In this document: in pieces, positions 6,059 through 13,905 of the stretch
Layout of the letters: every line of letters starts with the position of its first letter
Position numbering within the stretch: position 1 is the stretch's first letter
From: CAYWTX01 sp964461295
Lineage (GTDB): Bacteria; Planctomycetota; Phycisphaerae; SM23-33
Direction: 5' to 3'
Length of the DNA stretch: 17,796 bases
Assembly: GCA_964461295.1 (NCBI GenBank)
Contig: CAYWTX010000398.1
Coordinates: 1-17,796, forward strand
Position numbers and translations under genes: made by a program
Notes under the pieces: generated by a model
The model's input: only the letters and a program-made list of their open reading frames with translations
Databases searched by the model: none
Told to the model about the DNA's origin: nothing

Positions 6059-7612
6059 ATGCCCGGTACGATTGAGGACATCCCCGTGTCGGGTCCCGGA
6101 ACGCCGGCCCGCCAGGCCGAGCCGTTCTTCCTGGTCGTCTTCGGGGCCTCGGGCGACCTGACCAGCCGCAAGCTCCTGCCGGCGATCTACAACCTCCACT
6201 GCCAGGGGCTGCTGCACGACAAGTCGCGCGTGATCGGCTTCGCCCGCACGGAGATGACCGACGACGGCTTCCGTGACGCCCTCCGCAAGGCCACCCGCGA
6301 GGCGCTGCGATGCGACGGCCGGGGCGTCGACGACGCCGGCTGGCGGCTCTTCGCCTCGCGGCTGCACTACGTTCGCGGCGACTACGGCGAGGCCGAAGGC
6401 TTCCAGGCGCTGCGGAGTCGCATCGCGGAGCTTTCCGCCGGCAACGGCGCGGCGCCGCCCAACACGCTGTGGTACCTGGCCACGCCGCCGCAGGCGTTCC
6501 CGGCCGTGGTGGAGCAGCTCGACGCGGCGGGGCTGGCGCGCAAGGGCGCCACCGGCGCGCCGTGGTCGCGTCTGGTGGTCGAGAAGCCCTTCGGGCGCGA
6601 CCTGGCCAGCGCCCGCGAGTTGAACCGGCGCATCGGGCAGGCGTTCGCCGAGGAGCAGGTCTTCCGCATCGACCACTATCTGGGCAAGGAGACCGTCCAG
6701 AACATCCTGGTGCTGAGGTTCGCCAACAGCATCTTTGAACCCATCTGGAACCACAAGTACGTCCACCACGTGCAGATCACCGCCGCCGAGGCCGACGGCG
6801 TCGCTCGGCGCGGGCGGTACTACGACTCGGCCGGGGCCATCCGCGACATGGTGCAGAACCACACGATGCACCTGCTGTGCCTGGTGGCGATGGAGCCGCC
6901 GTTCGCCCTGGAGGCCGGCGCCGTCCGCGACGAGAAGGTGCAGGTCCTGCGGGCCCTGCGCCCGATCCCGCCGCAGTGCGCGCCAGAAAACGTCGTGCTG
7001 GGGCAGTACGCTCCGGGGAAGGCCGATGGCCTCGACGTGCCGGGATACCTCCAGGAGTCGGACGTTTCGCCTGATTCGCGGACGGAGACTTTCGCGGCCC
7101 TGCGGGTGATGATCGACAACTGGCGGTGGGCGGGCGTGCCGTTCTTCATCCGCACGGGCAAGCGTCTGCCCGCTCGCCGCACGGAAATCAGCGTGCATTT
7201 CCGGTCCGTGCCGCAGGTGCTGTTCAACGCCCCGCCCCACGGGCCGCTGACGCCCAACGTGCTGGCCATGCGGATCCAGCCCGACGAGGGCATCCACATG
7301 GAGTTCCAGGTGAAGAAGCCCGGACTCGCCATGCAGATTCGCCCGCTGGAGATGAGCTTCTCCTACGCCGAGGGGTTCGGCGCCGCCCCGCCGGAGGCCT
7401 ACCAGCGCCTGCTCCTGGACGCCGCCCTGGGCGACGCCACGCTGTTCACCCGCGGCGACGAAGTGGACGCGGCCTGGCAATTCCTCACGCCGGTCCTGGA
7501 AGGCTGCTCGCAGTGTCGCGGCCCGTTGCCGCAATACCCCGCAGGCACGTGGGGCCCCCAGCAGGCCCAGCGACTGCTCGCGGCCGAAGGCGACCGGTGG
7601 CACGTACGGTAG
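6059..7612 (+). CDS. zwf: Glucose-6-phosphate 1-dehydrogenase
   Basis: 517 residues, the usual bacterial length. It oxidises glucose 6-phosphate to 6-phosphogluconolactone with NADP+ and opens the oxidative pentose phosphate branch in the cytoplasm. The dinucleotide-binding GASGDL (29-34) is followed by TSRKLLPAIYNL, then EKPFG (175-179) and the active-site signature RIDHYLGKE (203-211) with its catalytic His and substrate-binding Lys. The frame continues 21 codons upstream of the chosen ATG, but AAGGAAG sits directly in front of the ATG at 6059 and the N-terminus already matches the family. No 6-phosphogluconolactonase or gnd gene is next to it, so the rest of the pathway is encoded elsewhere. 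Confidence 0.96.
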   Translation: MPGTIEDIPVSGPGTPARQAEPFFLVVFGASGDLTSRKLLPAIYNLHCQGLLHDKSRVIGFARTEMTDDGFRDALRKATREALRCDGRGVDDAGWRLFASRLHYVRGDYGEAEGFQALRSRIAELSAGNGAAPPNTLWYLATPPQAFPAVVEQLDAAGLARKGATGAPWSRLVVEKPFGRDLASARELNRRIGQAFAEEQVFRIDHYLGKETVQNILVLRFANSIFEPIWNHKYVHHVQITAAEADGVARRGRYYDSAGAIRDMVQNHTMHLLCLVAMEPPFALEAGAVRDEKVQVLRALRPIPPQCAPENVVLGQYAPGKADGLDVPGYLQESDVSPDSRTETFAALRVMIDNWRWAGVPFFIRTGKRLPARRTEISVHFRSVPQVLFNAPPHGPLTPNVLAMRIQPDEGIHMEFQVKKPGLAMQIRPLEMSFSYAEGFGAAPPEAYQRLLLDAALGDATLFTRGDEVDAAWQFLTPVLEGCSQCRGPLPQYPAGTWGPQQAQRLLAAEGDRWHVR

Positions 7613-7695
7613 CACGCCGTCTCTTGCGGGCCGGCGGAACAAACCGGCGATCAACGCGTCCATTGTTGACACAACCGGCACAAAGGAAACTTGGA

Positions 7696-8943
7696 ATGCG
7701 CATCCCGCGATCCGGAATTCGAGCGTCCGCGTCGGCGGCGATCCTCGCGATGGCGGCTGGCGTCGCCTTCGGCGAGGACTGGCCGCAGTGGTTCGGCCCT
7801 GCGCGCAACGGCCACAGCGCCGAGGCCATCTCCGTCGATTGGCCCGCCGCCGGACCCAAGGTTCTCTGGCAGGCGGACGTGGGCATGGGGCACGCGCCGG
7901 TTTCGGTCGTCGCCGGCCGGGCCGTCACCCTGGGCTTCGCCAACAAGCTCGACACGGTCTGGTGCTTCGACGCCAACGCCGGCCGCGTGCTGTGGAGGTT
8001 CGACTACCCGGCTGTGGGACACTTCGGAAAGAACGAGTGGGGCGCAGGCAAGTGCGACGGCCCGCACGCCGCGCCCGCCATCGCCGACGGCAACGTCTTC
8101 ACGCTCAGCCGCGACGGCAAGGTGCATTGCCTGGCCCTCGCCAACGGCAACTGCCGATGGAGCCGCGATCTGACGGCCGACCTGAAGGCGAAATTGCCCG
8201 AGTGCGGCTTCGCCGGCTCGCCGCTGCTGATGGGCCGGGCCGTCGTCGTCAACGTGGGCACGTATGGCACGGCCCTGGATTGCGCAAGCGGTCGCACGCT
8301 GTGGACCACCGGCACGCAGATCGCCGGGTATGCCGCGCCCGTGTTCCACGCCGACGCCGCCGGCAAACGCCGGTTGCTGATGTTCGCCTTCGCCGACCTG
8401 GCGGCGGTGGACCCCTGCGACGGGCGCGTGATGTGGGAATTCCGCTGGCCCACGCGGTTCGGCGCCAACGTCGCCGATCCGCTCGTGCTGGACGGCAACG
8501 TGTTCTTCACCTCGGCCTACAACCGCGGCTGCGGCGCGGTGGACCTGGCCACCGGCAAGCCCCGCTGGCAGAACCGCTCGGTGAATTCGCAGTGCAGCCC
8601 GGTCATCCTGCACGAGCGAAAGATCTACGGCTTCGACGGCTACATCAACGACGGGCGCGACAAGCAGGCCCTGGTGTGCCTGGACCCCAACGGCCGCGAA
8701 GTGTGGCGGCGGCCGGGGCCGTGCGGACAGATGATCCTCACCGGCGGCGGGAAGCTGCTGATGCTCCTGACGACGGGCGAACTTGTCGCTGCCGCGGCGT
8801 CGCCGAAGGCGTACGAAGAACTGGCCCGGGCCCGCGTTCAGCCGGCCGAGGAATGCCCTGTCCCGCCCGCGCTGGCGAACGGGCGGCTGTTCTGCCGGAC
8901 GGGCAAGGGGCGCGTGGTGTGCCTGGAGGTGAAGAAAAAGTAA
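7696..8943 (+). CDS. Secreted PQQ-binding-like beta-propeller repeat protein
   Basis: 415 residues with a signal peptide (about 1-26, cleavage after VAFG) and a mature start EDWPQWFGPARNGH, the hallmark of planctomycete exported propellers. The body holds repeated blade motifs of the PQQ/BamB type: VWCFDANAGRVLWRFD, VHCLALANGNCRWSRD, TALDCASGRTLWTTG, LAAVDPCDGRVMWEF, GAVDLATGKPRWQNR and LVCLDPNGREVWRR, about seven blades in all. It probably acts outside the cytoplasmic membrane. No dehydrogenase catalytic residues can be assigned, so a binding or scaffolding role is as likely as an enzymatic one. The ATG at 7696 follows AAAGGA with 8-bp spacing; the open frame further upstream is only an overlap with zwf. 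The TAA stop overlaps the foot of a long hairpin. Confidence 0.9.
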   Translation: MRIPRSGIRASASAAILAMAAGVAFGEDWPQWFGPARNGHSAEAISVDWPAAGPKVLWQADVGMGHAPVSVVAGRAVTLGFANKLDTVWCFDANAGRVLWRFDYPAVGHFGKNEWGAGKCDGPHAAPAIADGNVFTLSRDGKVHCLALANGNCRWSRDLTADLKAKLPECGFAGSPLLMGRAVVVNVGTYGTALDCASGRTLWTTGTQIAGYAAPVFHADAAGKRRLLMFAFADLAAVDPCDGRVMWEFRWPTRFGANVADPLVLDGNVFFTSAYNRGCGAVDLATGKPRWQNRSVNSQCSPVILHERKIYGFDGYINDGRDKQALVCLDPNGREVWRRPGPCGQMILTGGGKLLMLLTTGELVAAAASPKAYEELARARVQPAEECPVPPALANGRLFCRTGKGRVVCLEVKKK

Positions 8944-9016
8944 GCAGGGATAAAGGGGATGAAAGGGATAGGAGATCACGAGTTCTCTTATCCCTTTCAT
9001 CCCCTTCATCCCTGCT
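8943..9016. terminator. Very long intergenic hairpin, likely bidirectional terminator
   Basis: A 28-base left arm (8943-8970) and right arm (8989-9016) are complementary at 27 of 28 positions, the exception being A8952 opposite C9007. The stem continues through GAGA (8972-8975) and TCTC (8984-8987), giving about 33 bp closed by an 8-base loop. The left arm starts on the last base of the propeller gene's stop codon, and the right arm ends 14 bp before the stop of the converging DUF5989 gene. The arms contain internal AGGGATGAA-like direct repeats, so a repeat origin is possible. Confidence 0.75.
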
Positions 9017-9030
9017 GGTCTCTCCCGTTC

Positions 9031-9246
9031 TCACAGCGGATACAGGAACGGGCTGAGCGCCGAGTGGGCGGTCAAGGCGATCAGAAGGCCGAGGATCAGC
9101 AGGATGATGATGATCGGCGCCAGCCACCACTTCTTGTTGTGGCGGAGGAAATCCCAGAACTCGCGCAGCAGCCCCGGCGACGGCTGCGCCGCCTGCTCGG
9201 CGAACGTGCGGGACTCTTCCGTTGAGGGAGACTGCTGATCGGCCAT
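9031..9246 (-). CDS. DUF5989 family small membrane protein
   Basis: 71 residues. A polar N-terminal tail (1-25) leads into LLREFWDFLRHNKKWWLAP (26-44), a single strongly hydrophobic membrane helix (about 42-60) and a short SALSPFLYPL end. This amphipathic W/K-rich segment, then helix, then S-A-L-x-P-F-x-Y matches DUF5989 as I know it; its function is unknown. DUF5989 genes often accompany SxtJ-like and carbamoyltransferase genes, but none is here, so this copy is isolated. The ATG at 9246 has no clear Shine-Dalgarno (GATTCCCGC precedes it). A shorter start inside the polar tail cannot be excluded, though no in-frame Met is available after residue 1. Confidence 0.8.
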   Translation of the reverse strand: MADQQSPSTEESRTFAEQAAQPSPGLLREFWDFLRHNKKWWLAPIIIILLILGLLIALTAHSALSPFLYPL

Positions 9247-9721
9247 GCGGGAATCATACTCTACTCGGCGCGCGACGGAGCAACCGATTGTGGGGCGGCG
9301 AAGCGGCCGAGGACGAGAACGGCGAGCAGGACGACGACGACTGGGGAACAGCCCGGGACGACGACGACTGGGGAACGGCCCGCGACGACGACTACTGGGG
9401 AACAGCCCGCGACGACGACGACTGGGGAACAGCCCGCGACGCCGACTACTGCGAAGGGAAGGGGACCGGGATGCCCCGGCCACGCCGGGCCGGGGCTTGG
9501 AGCGGAGGAACAAGCAGGTGAGCGCCGGCTTCCGGTTTGTCCTCGTCGTCGCCCTCGTCTCCGGATGGGGTTCCTTCGGGGCTCGTCCTGGGGCTGTCCT
9601 CGCTTGCCCGCGGACACCCGACACTCCGAAGGAGCGGTTGGCTCGACACTTTGCGTTCGCCGCGGTTGCCCTGGGCCGCATTCGGTCCTACACTGTGCCA
9701 TATACGAGGAGTTCGCGTTCG
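9247..9721. other. Non-coding region between divergent DUF5989 and BioD-like genes
   Basis: About 475 bp holding the 27-bp minisatellite and the GAGGAG ribosome binding site (9706-9711) of the next gene. Bases 9456-9700 show no recognisable protein or RNA. Promoters for both divergent genes should be here, but I could not identify convincing boxes. Confidence 0.5.
9330..9450. repeat. 27-bp tandem repeat (minisatellite), about 4.4 units
   Basis: Four consecutive 27-bp units start at 9330, 9357, 9384 and 9411, followed by a decaying fifth. Each consists of GACGACGACGAC (with one TAC variant), TGGGGAACAGCC and CGC or CGG. The plus-strand frame would read D-D-D-D-W-G-T-A-R four times. There are no spacers, so it is not CRISPR. 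All frames stay open across it because of base composition, and no frame has a credible start and ribosome binding site. Confidence 0.9.
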
Positions 9722-10810
9722 ATGGCGCAGTCGCAACCGAGGAAGATCTTCATCGCCGCAACCATGCAGGACCAGGGCAAGACCACCGTCTCGCTGGGCC
9801 TGATGGCCGCGTTCCAGAACCGCTGCCCGCCGGTGTGCTTCATCAAGCCCGTGGGGCAGCGGTACATCGAGATCGACGGCGTCCGCGTCGACGAGGACGT
9901 CGCGCTGCTCAACGCCATCTTCCCCTCCGGCGTGGCCCTGGCCGACATGAGCCCCGTCACCGTCGGGCGCACGTTCACCCGCGAGTACTTCGCCAACCCG
10001 CAGCCGGGCATGCTGGCCAATCGCATCCGCGAGAGCTTCGCCCGCGCGTCGCGGGGGATGGGGTTCGTGGTGATCGAGGGCACCGGGCACGCCGGCGTGG
10101 GCAGCTGCTTCGACACGTCCAACGCGGATGTGGCCGCCCTGCTGGACGCGAAGGTGATCCTGGTGACCAGCGGGGGCATCGGCAAGCCCATCGACGAGGT
10201 GCTGCTCAACCAGAGCCTCTTCCGCGACGCCGGCGTGGAACTGCTGGGCGTCGTGCTCAACAAGGTTCTGCCCGATAAACTGACCGACATCGGCGACGCC
10301 GTCCGCTCCGGCCTGGCCCGCAAGGGAATCGAACTGCTGGGCGTCGTGCCCTACAACCCGCTGCTGGCCAACCCGACCATGCAGCACATCCGCGAGGAAC
10401 TGGAGGCCCAGGTTCTTCAGGGCGGCGATGCGTTGGCGAACATCTTCAACGCCGTGGTCGTCGGCGCCATGGCCGCCCCGAGGGCCATGAACTACCTCAC
10501 CCCAGGCTGCCTGCTCATCACCCCCACCGATCGCGACGACCTGCTCATGGCCGTGCTCTCCTCGTCCAAGGCGCGGAAGATGGCGGGGATCCTGTTGACC
10601 GGCGGCAACCGGCCCAGCCAGGACGTCCTGGACCTGGTCCACCAGACTCGCATGCCGGTCCTGCTGGTGGAGGCCGACAGCTACTCCGCGGCGGCCGCCG
10701 TGCACAACGTCAAAGTGAAGATCCTGCCGGACGATACGGGGAAGATCGCGGCCGCGACGCACCTCATCAACGAGTACGTGAACGTGGACCGGATCATGGA
10801 GCGGGTCTAG
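9722..10810 (+). CDS. BioD-like P-loop ATPase with DRTGG domain (Pta N-terminal-like)
   Basis: 362 residues, cytoplasmic. The N-terminal half is a dethiobiotin-synthetase/CobB-type P-loop domain: KIFIAATMQDQGKTT (8-22), a substrate-loop FIKPVGQRY (40-48) and VVIEGTGHAG (116-125). The C-terminal half (about 240-345) is a DRTGG domain, with NAVVVGAMAA (243-252), ITPTDRDD (266-273) and AGILLTGG (288-295). This is the arrangement of the N-terminal part of long phosphotransacetylases, but here the acetyltransferase domain is absent and no pta lies beside it. Stand-alone proteins of this type are known as conserved ATPases of uncertain function and may have regulatory roles. The ATG at 9722 follows GAGGAG with 10-bp spacing; the long open frame upstream runs through a minisatellite and is not coding. 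Confidence 0.85.
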   Translation: MAQSQPRKIFIAATMQDQGKTTVSLGLMAAFQNRCPPVCFIKPVGQRYIEIDGVRVDEDVALLNAIFPSGVALADMSPVTVGRTFTREYFANPQPGMLANRIRESFARASRGMGFVVIEGTGHAGVGSCFDTSNADVAALLDAKVILVTSGGIGKPIDEVLLNQSLFRDAGVELLGVVLNKVLPDKLTDIGDAVRSGLARKGIELLGVVPYNPLLANPTMQHIREELEAQVLQGGDALANIFNAVVVGAMAAPRAMNYLTPGCLLITPTDRDDLLMAVLSSSKARKMAGILLTGGNRPSQDVLDLVHQTRMPVLLVEADSYSAAAAVHNVKVKILPDDTGKIAAATHLINEYVNVDRIMERV

Positions 10811-11156
10811 GGCGGTTGCGGATTGCCGACCGCCTGCTTGCAGAACAGGGCGATTGCGCCGCTTGCGGCTGGCCCAACCACCCGGAGCGGAGTTGGAGCG
10901 CCGTGAGCGCCGGATGCCGCGAGCCTCCCGGAAGAGAGCCGCATCGGGTAGCCTGGACTTCCGTTGGCCGTTAGAATCTGCATGGAACAGGCACGTGAGA
11001 CGTTCGCTCGTCGCCGAGCCGCGGTCCGCGGCCACTTCTGCACGCGATTGTCAACAGGCGCCGGTCGAGCTTGAGGTGAAGCCCGCGTCTCCGTGGGAAT
11101 CCCGGAGACCGATGGCGGCGAGGACTCCGGGCCTGCTTGGCGAAGCGGAGGTATCG
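10811..11156. other. Spacer between ATPase and REC-PP2C genes
   Basis: A GGCGGT/ACCGCC hairpin (10811-10834) begins immediately after the ATPase stop and may terminate its transcript, without a T-run. A TAGAAT hexamer near 10970 could be a -10 box for the downstream gene, but no -35 partner is convincing. The frame of the downstream gene is open through this region. If the ATG at 11112 (GGAG four to five bases upstream) were used, that protein would gain 15 residues. Otherwise I see nothing. Confidence 0.45.
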
Positions 11157-12296
11157 GTGAAAGGCGAAGTCATCCGGGTACTGCTGGTGGAAGACGAGCC
11201 GGTGATGGCCCGACTGGTGCAGACGCACCTCGACCAGGTCCCGGGGCTCGTCGAGCTGGTGCACGTCGACCGGCTTTCCTCGGCCATCCACCGGCTCAAC
11301 AGCGGGGACTTCGACGCGGTGCTGCTGGACCTGGGCCTTCCTGACAGCGTGGGGCTGGAGACGTTCCGCATGGTGCGGCACGTCAACACGATGGTGCCCG
11401 TGGTGGTGATGACCGGCGTGGAAGTGGACGACCTGGCCATCCAGGCCGTGCGCGAAGGCGCCGAGGACTACGTGTTCAAGGGCCGGATGGACGGCAGCCA
11501 ACTCCTGCGGAGCATCCGCTACGCCGTGGAACGTTCCGGGCGGCGGCGGATCGACGATGCCGCCAAGGCCGCCCGGCACGAACTGGGGATCGCACGGCAG
11601 ATTCAGCAGCAGTTGTATCCCACGGGCGCGCCGCAGATCGACGGCTTCGAACTGGCCGGGCTGTCGCTTCCGGCGGGGGAGGTCGGCGGCGACTACTACG
11701 ACTTCATCTCCACCTGCGACGGCTCGGTGATGGTGGCCGTGGGCGACGCCGCCGGGCACGGGCTCGGCCCGGCCCTGCTGATGGCCGAAATGCGCGCGAC
11801 GCTGCGGGCCCTGGCCTGCACGATGCGATCGCCGGACGAGATCCGCGGCCTGGCGGACCGGCTGCTGTCCGACGGCATGGCCGAGGACCGGTTCATCACG
11901 CTGCTGCTGGCCCGGCTGGACAGCGACCGCAGCCTCACCTACGTCAGCGCCGGGCACCCGCCGGGCTACGTGCTGGACGACCGCGGAGGCGTCCGCCGCG
12001 AACTGGGGGCCACCGCCCTGCCGCTGGGGCTGGAGGAATCCGGCCGAGTCGACCCCGAGCAGAGGATCGTCCTTTGGCCGGGAGAAAGCGTGTTCCTGTA
12101 CACCGATGGCCTGGCCGAAGCGCACTCGCCGCAAGGCGAGTCCTTTGGCCTGCAGCGTGCCCTGGCGGTCGTGGGCCGCCTGCCGCACGCGCCGGCGGAG
12201 GACGTCCTGAAGGCCCTGAGGGAGCAGGTGAGGGACCATTGCGCCGGCCGGACGCCCTACGACGACCTTACGGCCGTGCTGATCCGGGCGGTGTGA
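11157..12296 (+). CDS. Response regulator with PP2C-type (SpoIIE/RsbU) phosphatase output
   Basis: 379 residues. Residues 5-125 are a receiver domain with acidic pair Glu12/Asp13, phosphoacceptor Asp58 (LLDLGLPD), Thr86 and Lys108. A linker helix (about 130-155, ending ARQIQQQLYP) leads to a PP2C phosphatase domain (about 165-379) with GGDYYDF (177-183), GDAAGHG (196-202), YVSAGHPPG (262-270), LYTDGLAEA (314-322) and the final metal-binding DD (369-370). Such proteins dephosphorylate anti-sigma-factor antagonists when the receiver is phosphorylated. No cognate kinase, anti-sigma factor or STAS protein is adjacent. The GTG start is preferred because GGAGG (11147-11151) precedes it by five bases. 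The protein is likely cytoplasmic. Confidence 0.92.
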   Translation: MKGEVIRVLLVEDEPVMARLVQTHLDQVPGLVELVHVDRLSSAIHRLNSGDFDAVLLDLGLPDSVGLETFRMVRHVNTMVPVVVMTGVEVDDLAIQAVREGAEDYVFKGRMDGSQLLRSIRYAVERSGRRRIDDAAKAARHELGIARQIQQQLYPTGAPQIDGFELAGLSLPAGEVGGDYYDFISTCDGSVMVAVGDAAGHGLGPALLMAEMRATLRALACTMRSPDEIRGLADRLLSDGMAEDRFITLLLARLDSDRSLTYVSAGHPPGYVLDDRGGVRRELGATALPLGLEESGRVDPEQRIVLWPGESVFLYTDGLAEAHSPQGESFGLQRALAVVGRLPHAPAEDVLKALREQVRDHCAGRTPYDDLTAVLIRAV

Positions 12297-12312
12297 GGGC
12301 AAGACGTTGTTG

Positions 12313-12345
12313 CCCCGCCGAGGGCTCCGGGGGGCCCCGGCGGGG
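12313..12345. terminator. GC-rich hairpin between convergent genes
   Basis: CCCCGCCG (12313-12320) pairs perfectly with CGGCGGGG (12338-12345), with further G/C pairing inside the loop. It lies 16 bp after the REC-PP2C stop and 7 bp beyond the stop of the converging oxidoreductase, the position expected for a shared terminator. The T-content after the stem is weak (ATTCTGTCT). Confidence 0.55.
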
Positions 12346-12352
12346 ATTCTGT

Positions 12353-13276
12353 CTATGCGTAGTCCACCCGCACGCGAGTGCCGTCGTGCGGCAGGCCGGC
12401 GACGACGTCCAGGATCACCGTGCTCTTGCGCCCCTCGACGCCGTCGCATGCCAGCGGCGCCAGCCCATTGAGGTGCTGAACGAAGTTCTCGATCAGCCCC
12501 CAGTGCATCCACGGCAGGGGCCCGCAATCGATCCGCTCCTGCCGCCCGCCGCGATCCAGCAGCAGCTTGCCCGCCTTGAGGTCCTCCACCACCAGCCTTC
12601 CGGCGTCGCCCTCAAATGTCAGCGTCTCGGGCAGCAGCTTCTCCTGCCAGCCCAGGTGCGTGCAGCTTTCGACGCCCTCGGCGTTGCGGCAGTGCAGCAC
12701 CGGCCCGGCATCTGCGCAACTCCCGCCCGGGAGCTTCTCCACGCTCGCCCAGGCTTCCACCACGTCGCCGCAGAAGAAGTGCACCAAGTCCAGCCGGTGG
12801 CTATCGGGGAACTCGTCGTTGATCCACAGCCGCCGCGGGCGCCCGACGGCGCCGTCCGCCAGCATGGCCTTCGCCCGCAGGATGCTGGGGTAGCAGCGGC
12901 GATAGTACGCCACGCCAAGTGCCACGCCGCGCGCCGTGGCCGCGTCGATCATCCGCCGGCACTCGGCGGCGTTGTTCGCCATGGGCTTCTCGCACAGGAC
13001 GTGCTTGCCCGCCGCGATGGCGGCCAACACCGGCGCCAGGTGCGTCCGGTCGGGCGTGGCGACATAGACGGCCTCGACCTCGCCGTCGGCAAGCAGGTCC
13101 TCCACGCGGTCGTAGAATCGCGGCACCTTGTGGCGCCGCGCGAAATCGGCCGCCTTCTCGCGGTCGCGCCGACACACAGCCGCCAGGCGGCTGTGCGGAA
13201 CCTGGTAAAGCGGCGGGCCGCTCTTCCGCTCGCAGACGTCGCCGCAGCCGATCGTTCCCCACGTGATCGTTCGCAT
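12353..13276 (-). CDS. Gfo/Idh/MocA family NAD(P)-dependent oxidoreductase
   Basis: 307 residues, somewhat short for the family (usually about 330-380). The N-terminal Rossmann fold has WGTIGCGDV (6-14) and the beta-strand VYVATPDRTH (70-79). The family signature CEKPMA (95-100) carries the conserved lysine of the active site. The C-terminal alpha/beta domain includes VAYYRRCYP (122-130) and a DSHRLDLVHFF segment where substrate-binding His/Asp residues are expected. No signal peptide, so cytoplasmic. The substrate is probably a sugar or polyol, not determinable here. The ATG at 13276 is preceded by AGGATAGG. Further upstream the frame is open but shows no family match. It faces the REC-PP2C gene and is separated from the upstream lptE-like gene by 95 bp. 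Confidence 0.88.
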   Translation of the reverse strand: MRTITWGTIGCGDVCERKSGPPLYQVPHSRLAAVCRRDREKAADFARRHKVPRFYDRVEDLLADGEVEAVYVATPDRTHLAPVLAAIAAGKHVLCEKPMANNAAECRRMIDAATARGVALGVAYYRRCYPSILRAKAMLADGAVGRPRRLWINDEFPDSHRLDLVHFFCGDVVEAWASVEKLPGGSCADAGPVLHCRNAEGVESCTHLGWQEKLLPETLTFEGDAGRLVVEDLKAGKLLLDRGGRQERIDCGPLPWMHWGLIENFVQHLNGLAPLACDGVEGRKSTVILDVVAGLPHDGTRVRVDYA

Positions 13277-13371
13277 GGGCCTATCCTGTCCACGAAATCC
13301 CGTCCGCCAGTTGCGCGAAGCAGAGGCCTGACATGGCGCTCCCGCCGTCCGGCCGGGCAGATCGCGGCTCC

Positions 13372-13905
13372 CTACCAGGGCTTCTCCATGTGCTCCACGA
13401 CGCGCCTGGCCAGGCGGTTGATCACGTCCTCGCTGCCCTGGAAAAAATCCTCGCCGATGGGGCGCTGCGGCAGATACGTGCCCGCCTGGCGGAAGCGGGA
13501 CTGGCTGGCCAACACCTTGCCGCTGCGCAGATCGGTCCACGTGAAGGACACCGTGAACGTGATCTCCGCTTCGCGCGGCAGGCCCGTGTCCGGATTGAAG
13601 CTCAGCACGCGCTGCTCGACCTGCTCGATGCGGCCGCGAAGTTCGGTGTCGGCCCTCTTCTTCTCAACGACCTTGTACGGGGTGTCCAACTCGATGCGCT
13701 TCACCAGCGCCTCGGTGAGGCGGAACTCCAGCCCGCGGCGGTACACGTCCTTGCCGATGTCGAAAATCGGCACGGCCACCGTCCGGATGTTCTCCTGGTA
13801 CTGGTTGGCGAAGCTGTACCCGCGGGCGGGATCGCTGCTGCACCCGGCCAATGACAGCAGGGCGAGCACCACCGGGGAGGCGAACAATGCAGGACTGGCT
13901 CTCAT
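13372..13905 (-). CDS. lptE: LptE-like outer-membrane lipoprotein
   Basis: 177 residues. A lipoprotein signal peptide ends in the lipobox L-A-G-C (19-22), predicting lipidation at Cys22. The mature part starts YSFANQYQENIRTVAVPIF (30-48), typical of the planctomycete/delta-proteobacterial LptE family: an immunity-like beta strand followed by a helix (about 58-70) and ELRGRIEQ/VLSFNPDTG strands. LptE plugs the LptD barrel and helps assemble lipopolysaccharide at the outer membrane. The final helix (VINRLARRVVEHME) is also typical. Its ATG overlaps the stop of the upstream TPR gene as ATGA, so the two are probably translationally coupled. The symbol is given on family grounds; no lptD is in the window. 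Confidence 0.78.
   Translation of the reverse strand: MRASPALFASPVVLALLSLAGCSSDPARGYSFANQYQENIRTVAVPIFDIGKDVYRRGLEFRLTEALVKRIELDTPYKVVEKKRADTELRGRIEQVEQRVLSFNPDTGLPREAEITFTVSFTWTDLRSGKVLASQSRFRQAGTYLPQRPIGEDFFQGSEDVINRLARRVVEHMEKPW

Noticed and set aside
4735..6171. Upstream in-frame extension of the UxuA-like gene on the minus strand
   Set aside because: It runs antisense to the CDF gene, has no family match, and a strong GGAGG plus a Tat signal fix the start at 4734.
5876..7681. 600-codon minus-strand frame opposite zwf
   Set aside because: No recognisable domains, and it lies antisense to a textbook glucose-6-phosphate dehydrogenase.
7664..7695. TTGACA upstream of the propeller gene as a promoter
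   Set aside because: It lies only about 20-30 bp from the start codon and no -10 hexamer follows at the right distance.
9330..9450. Possible CRISPR array
   Set aside because: The 27-bp units are directly contiguous with no unique spacers, and no cas genes are present.
9222..9521. Plus-strand frame encoding repeated DDDDWGTAR
   Set aside because: It starts inside the DUF5989 gene on the opposite strand and has no ribosome binding site; the flanks outside the repeat look non-coding. Kept as a minisatellite.
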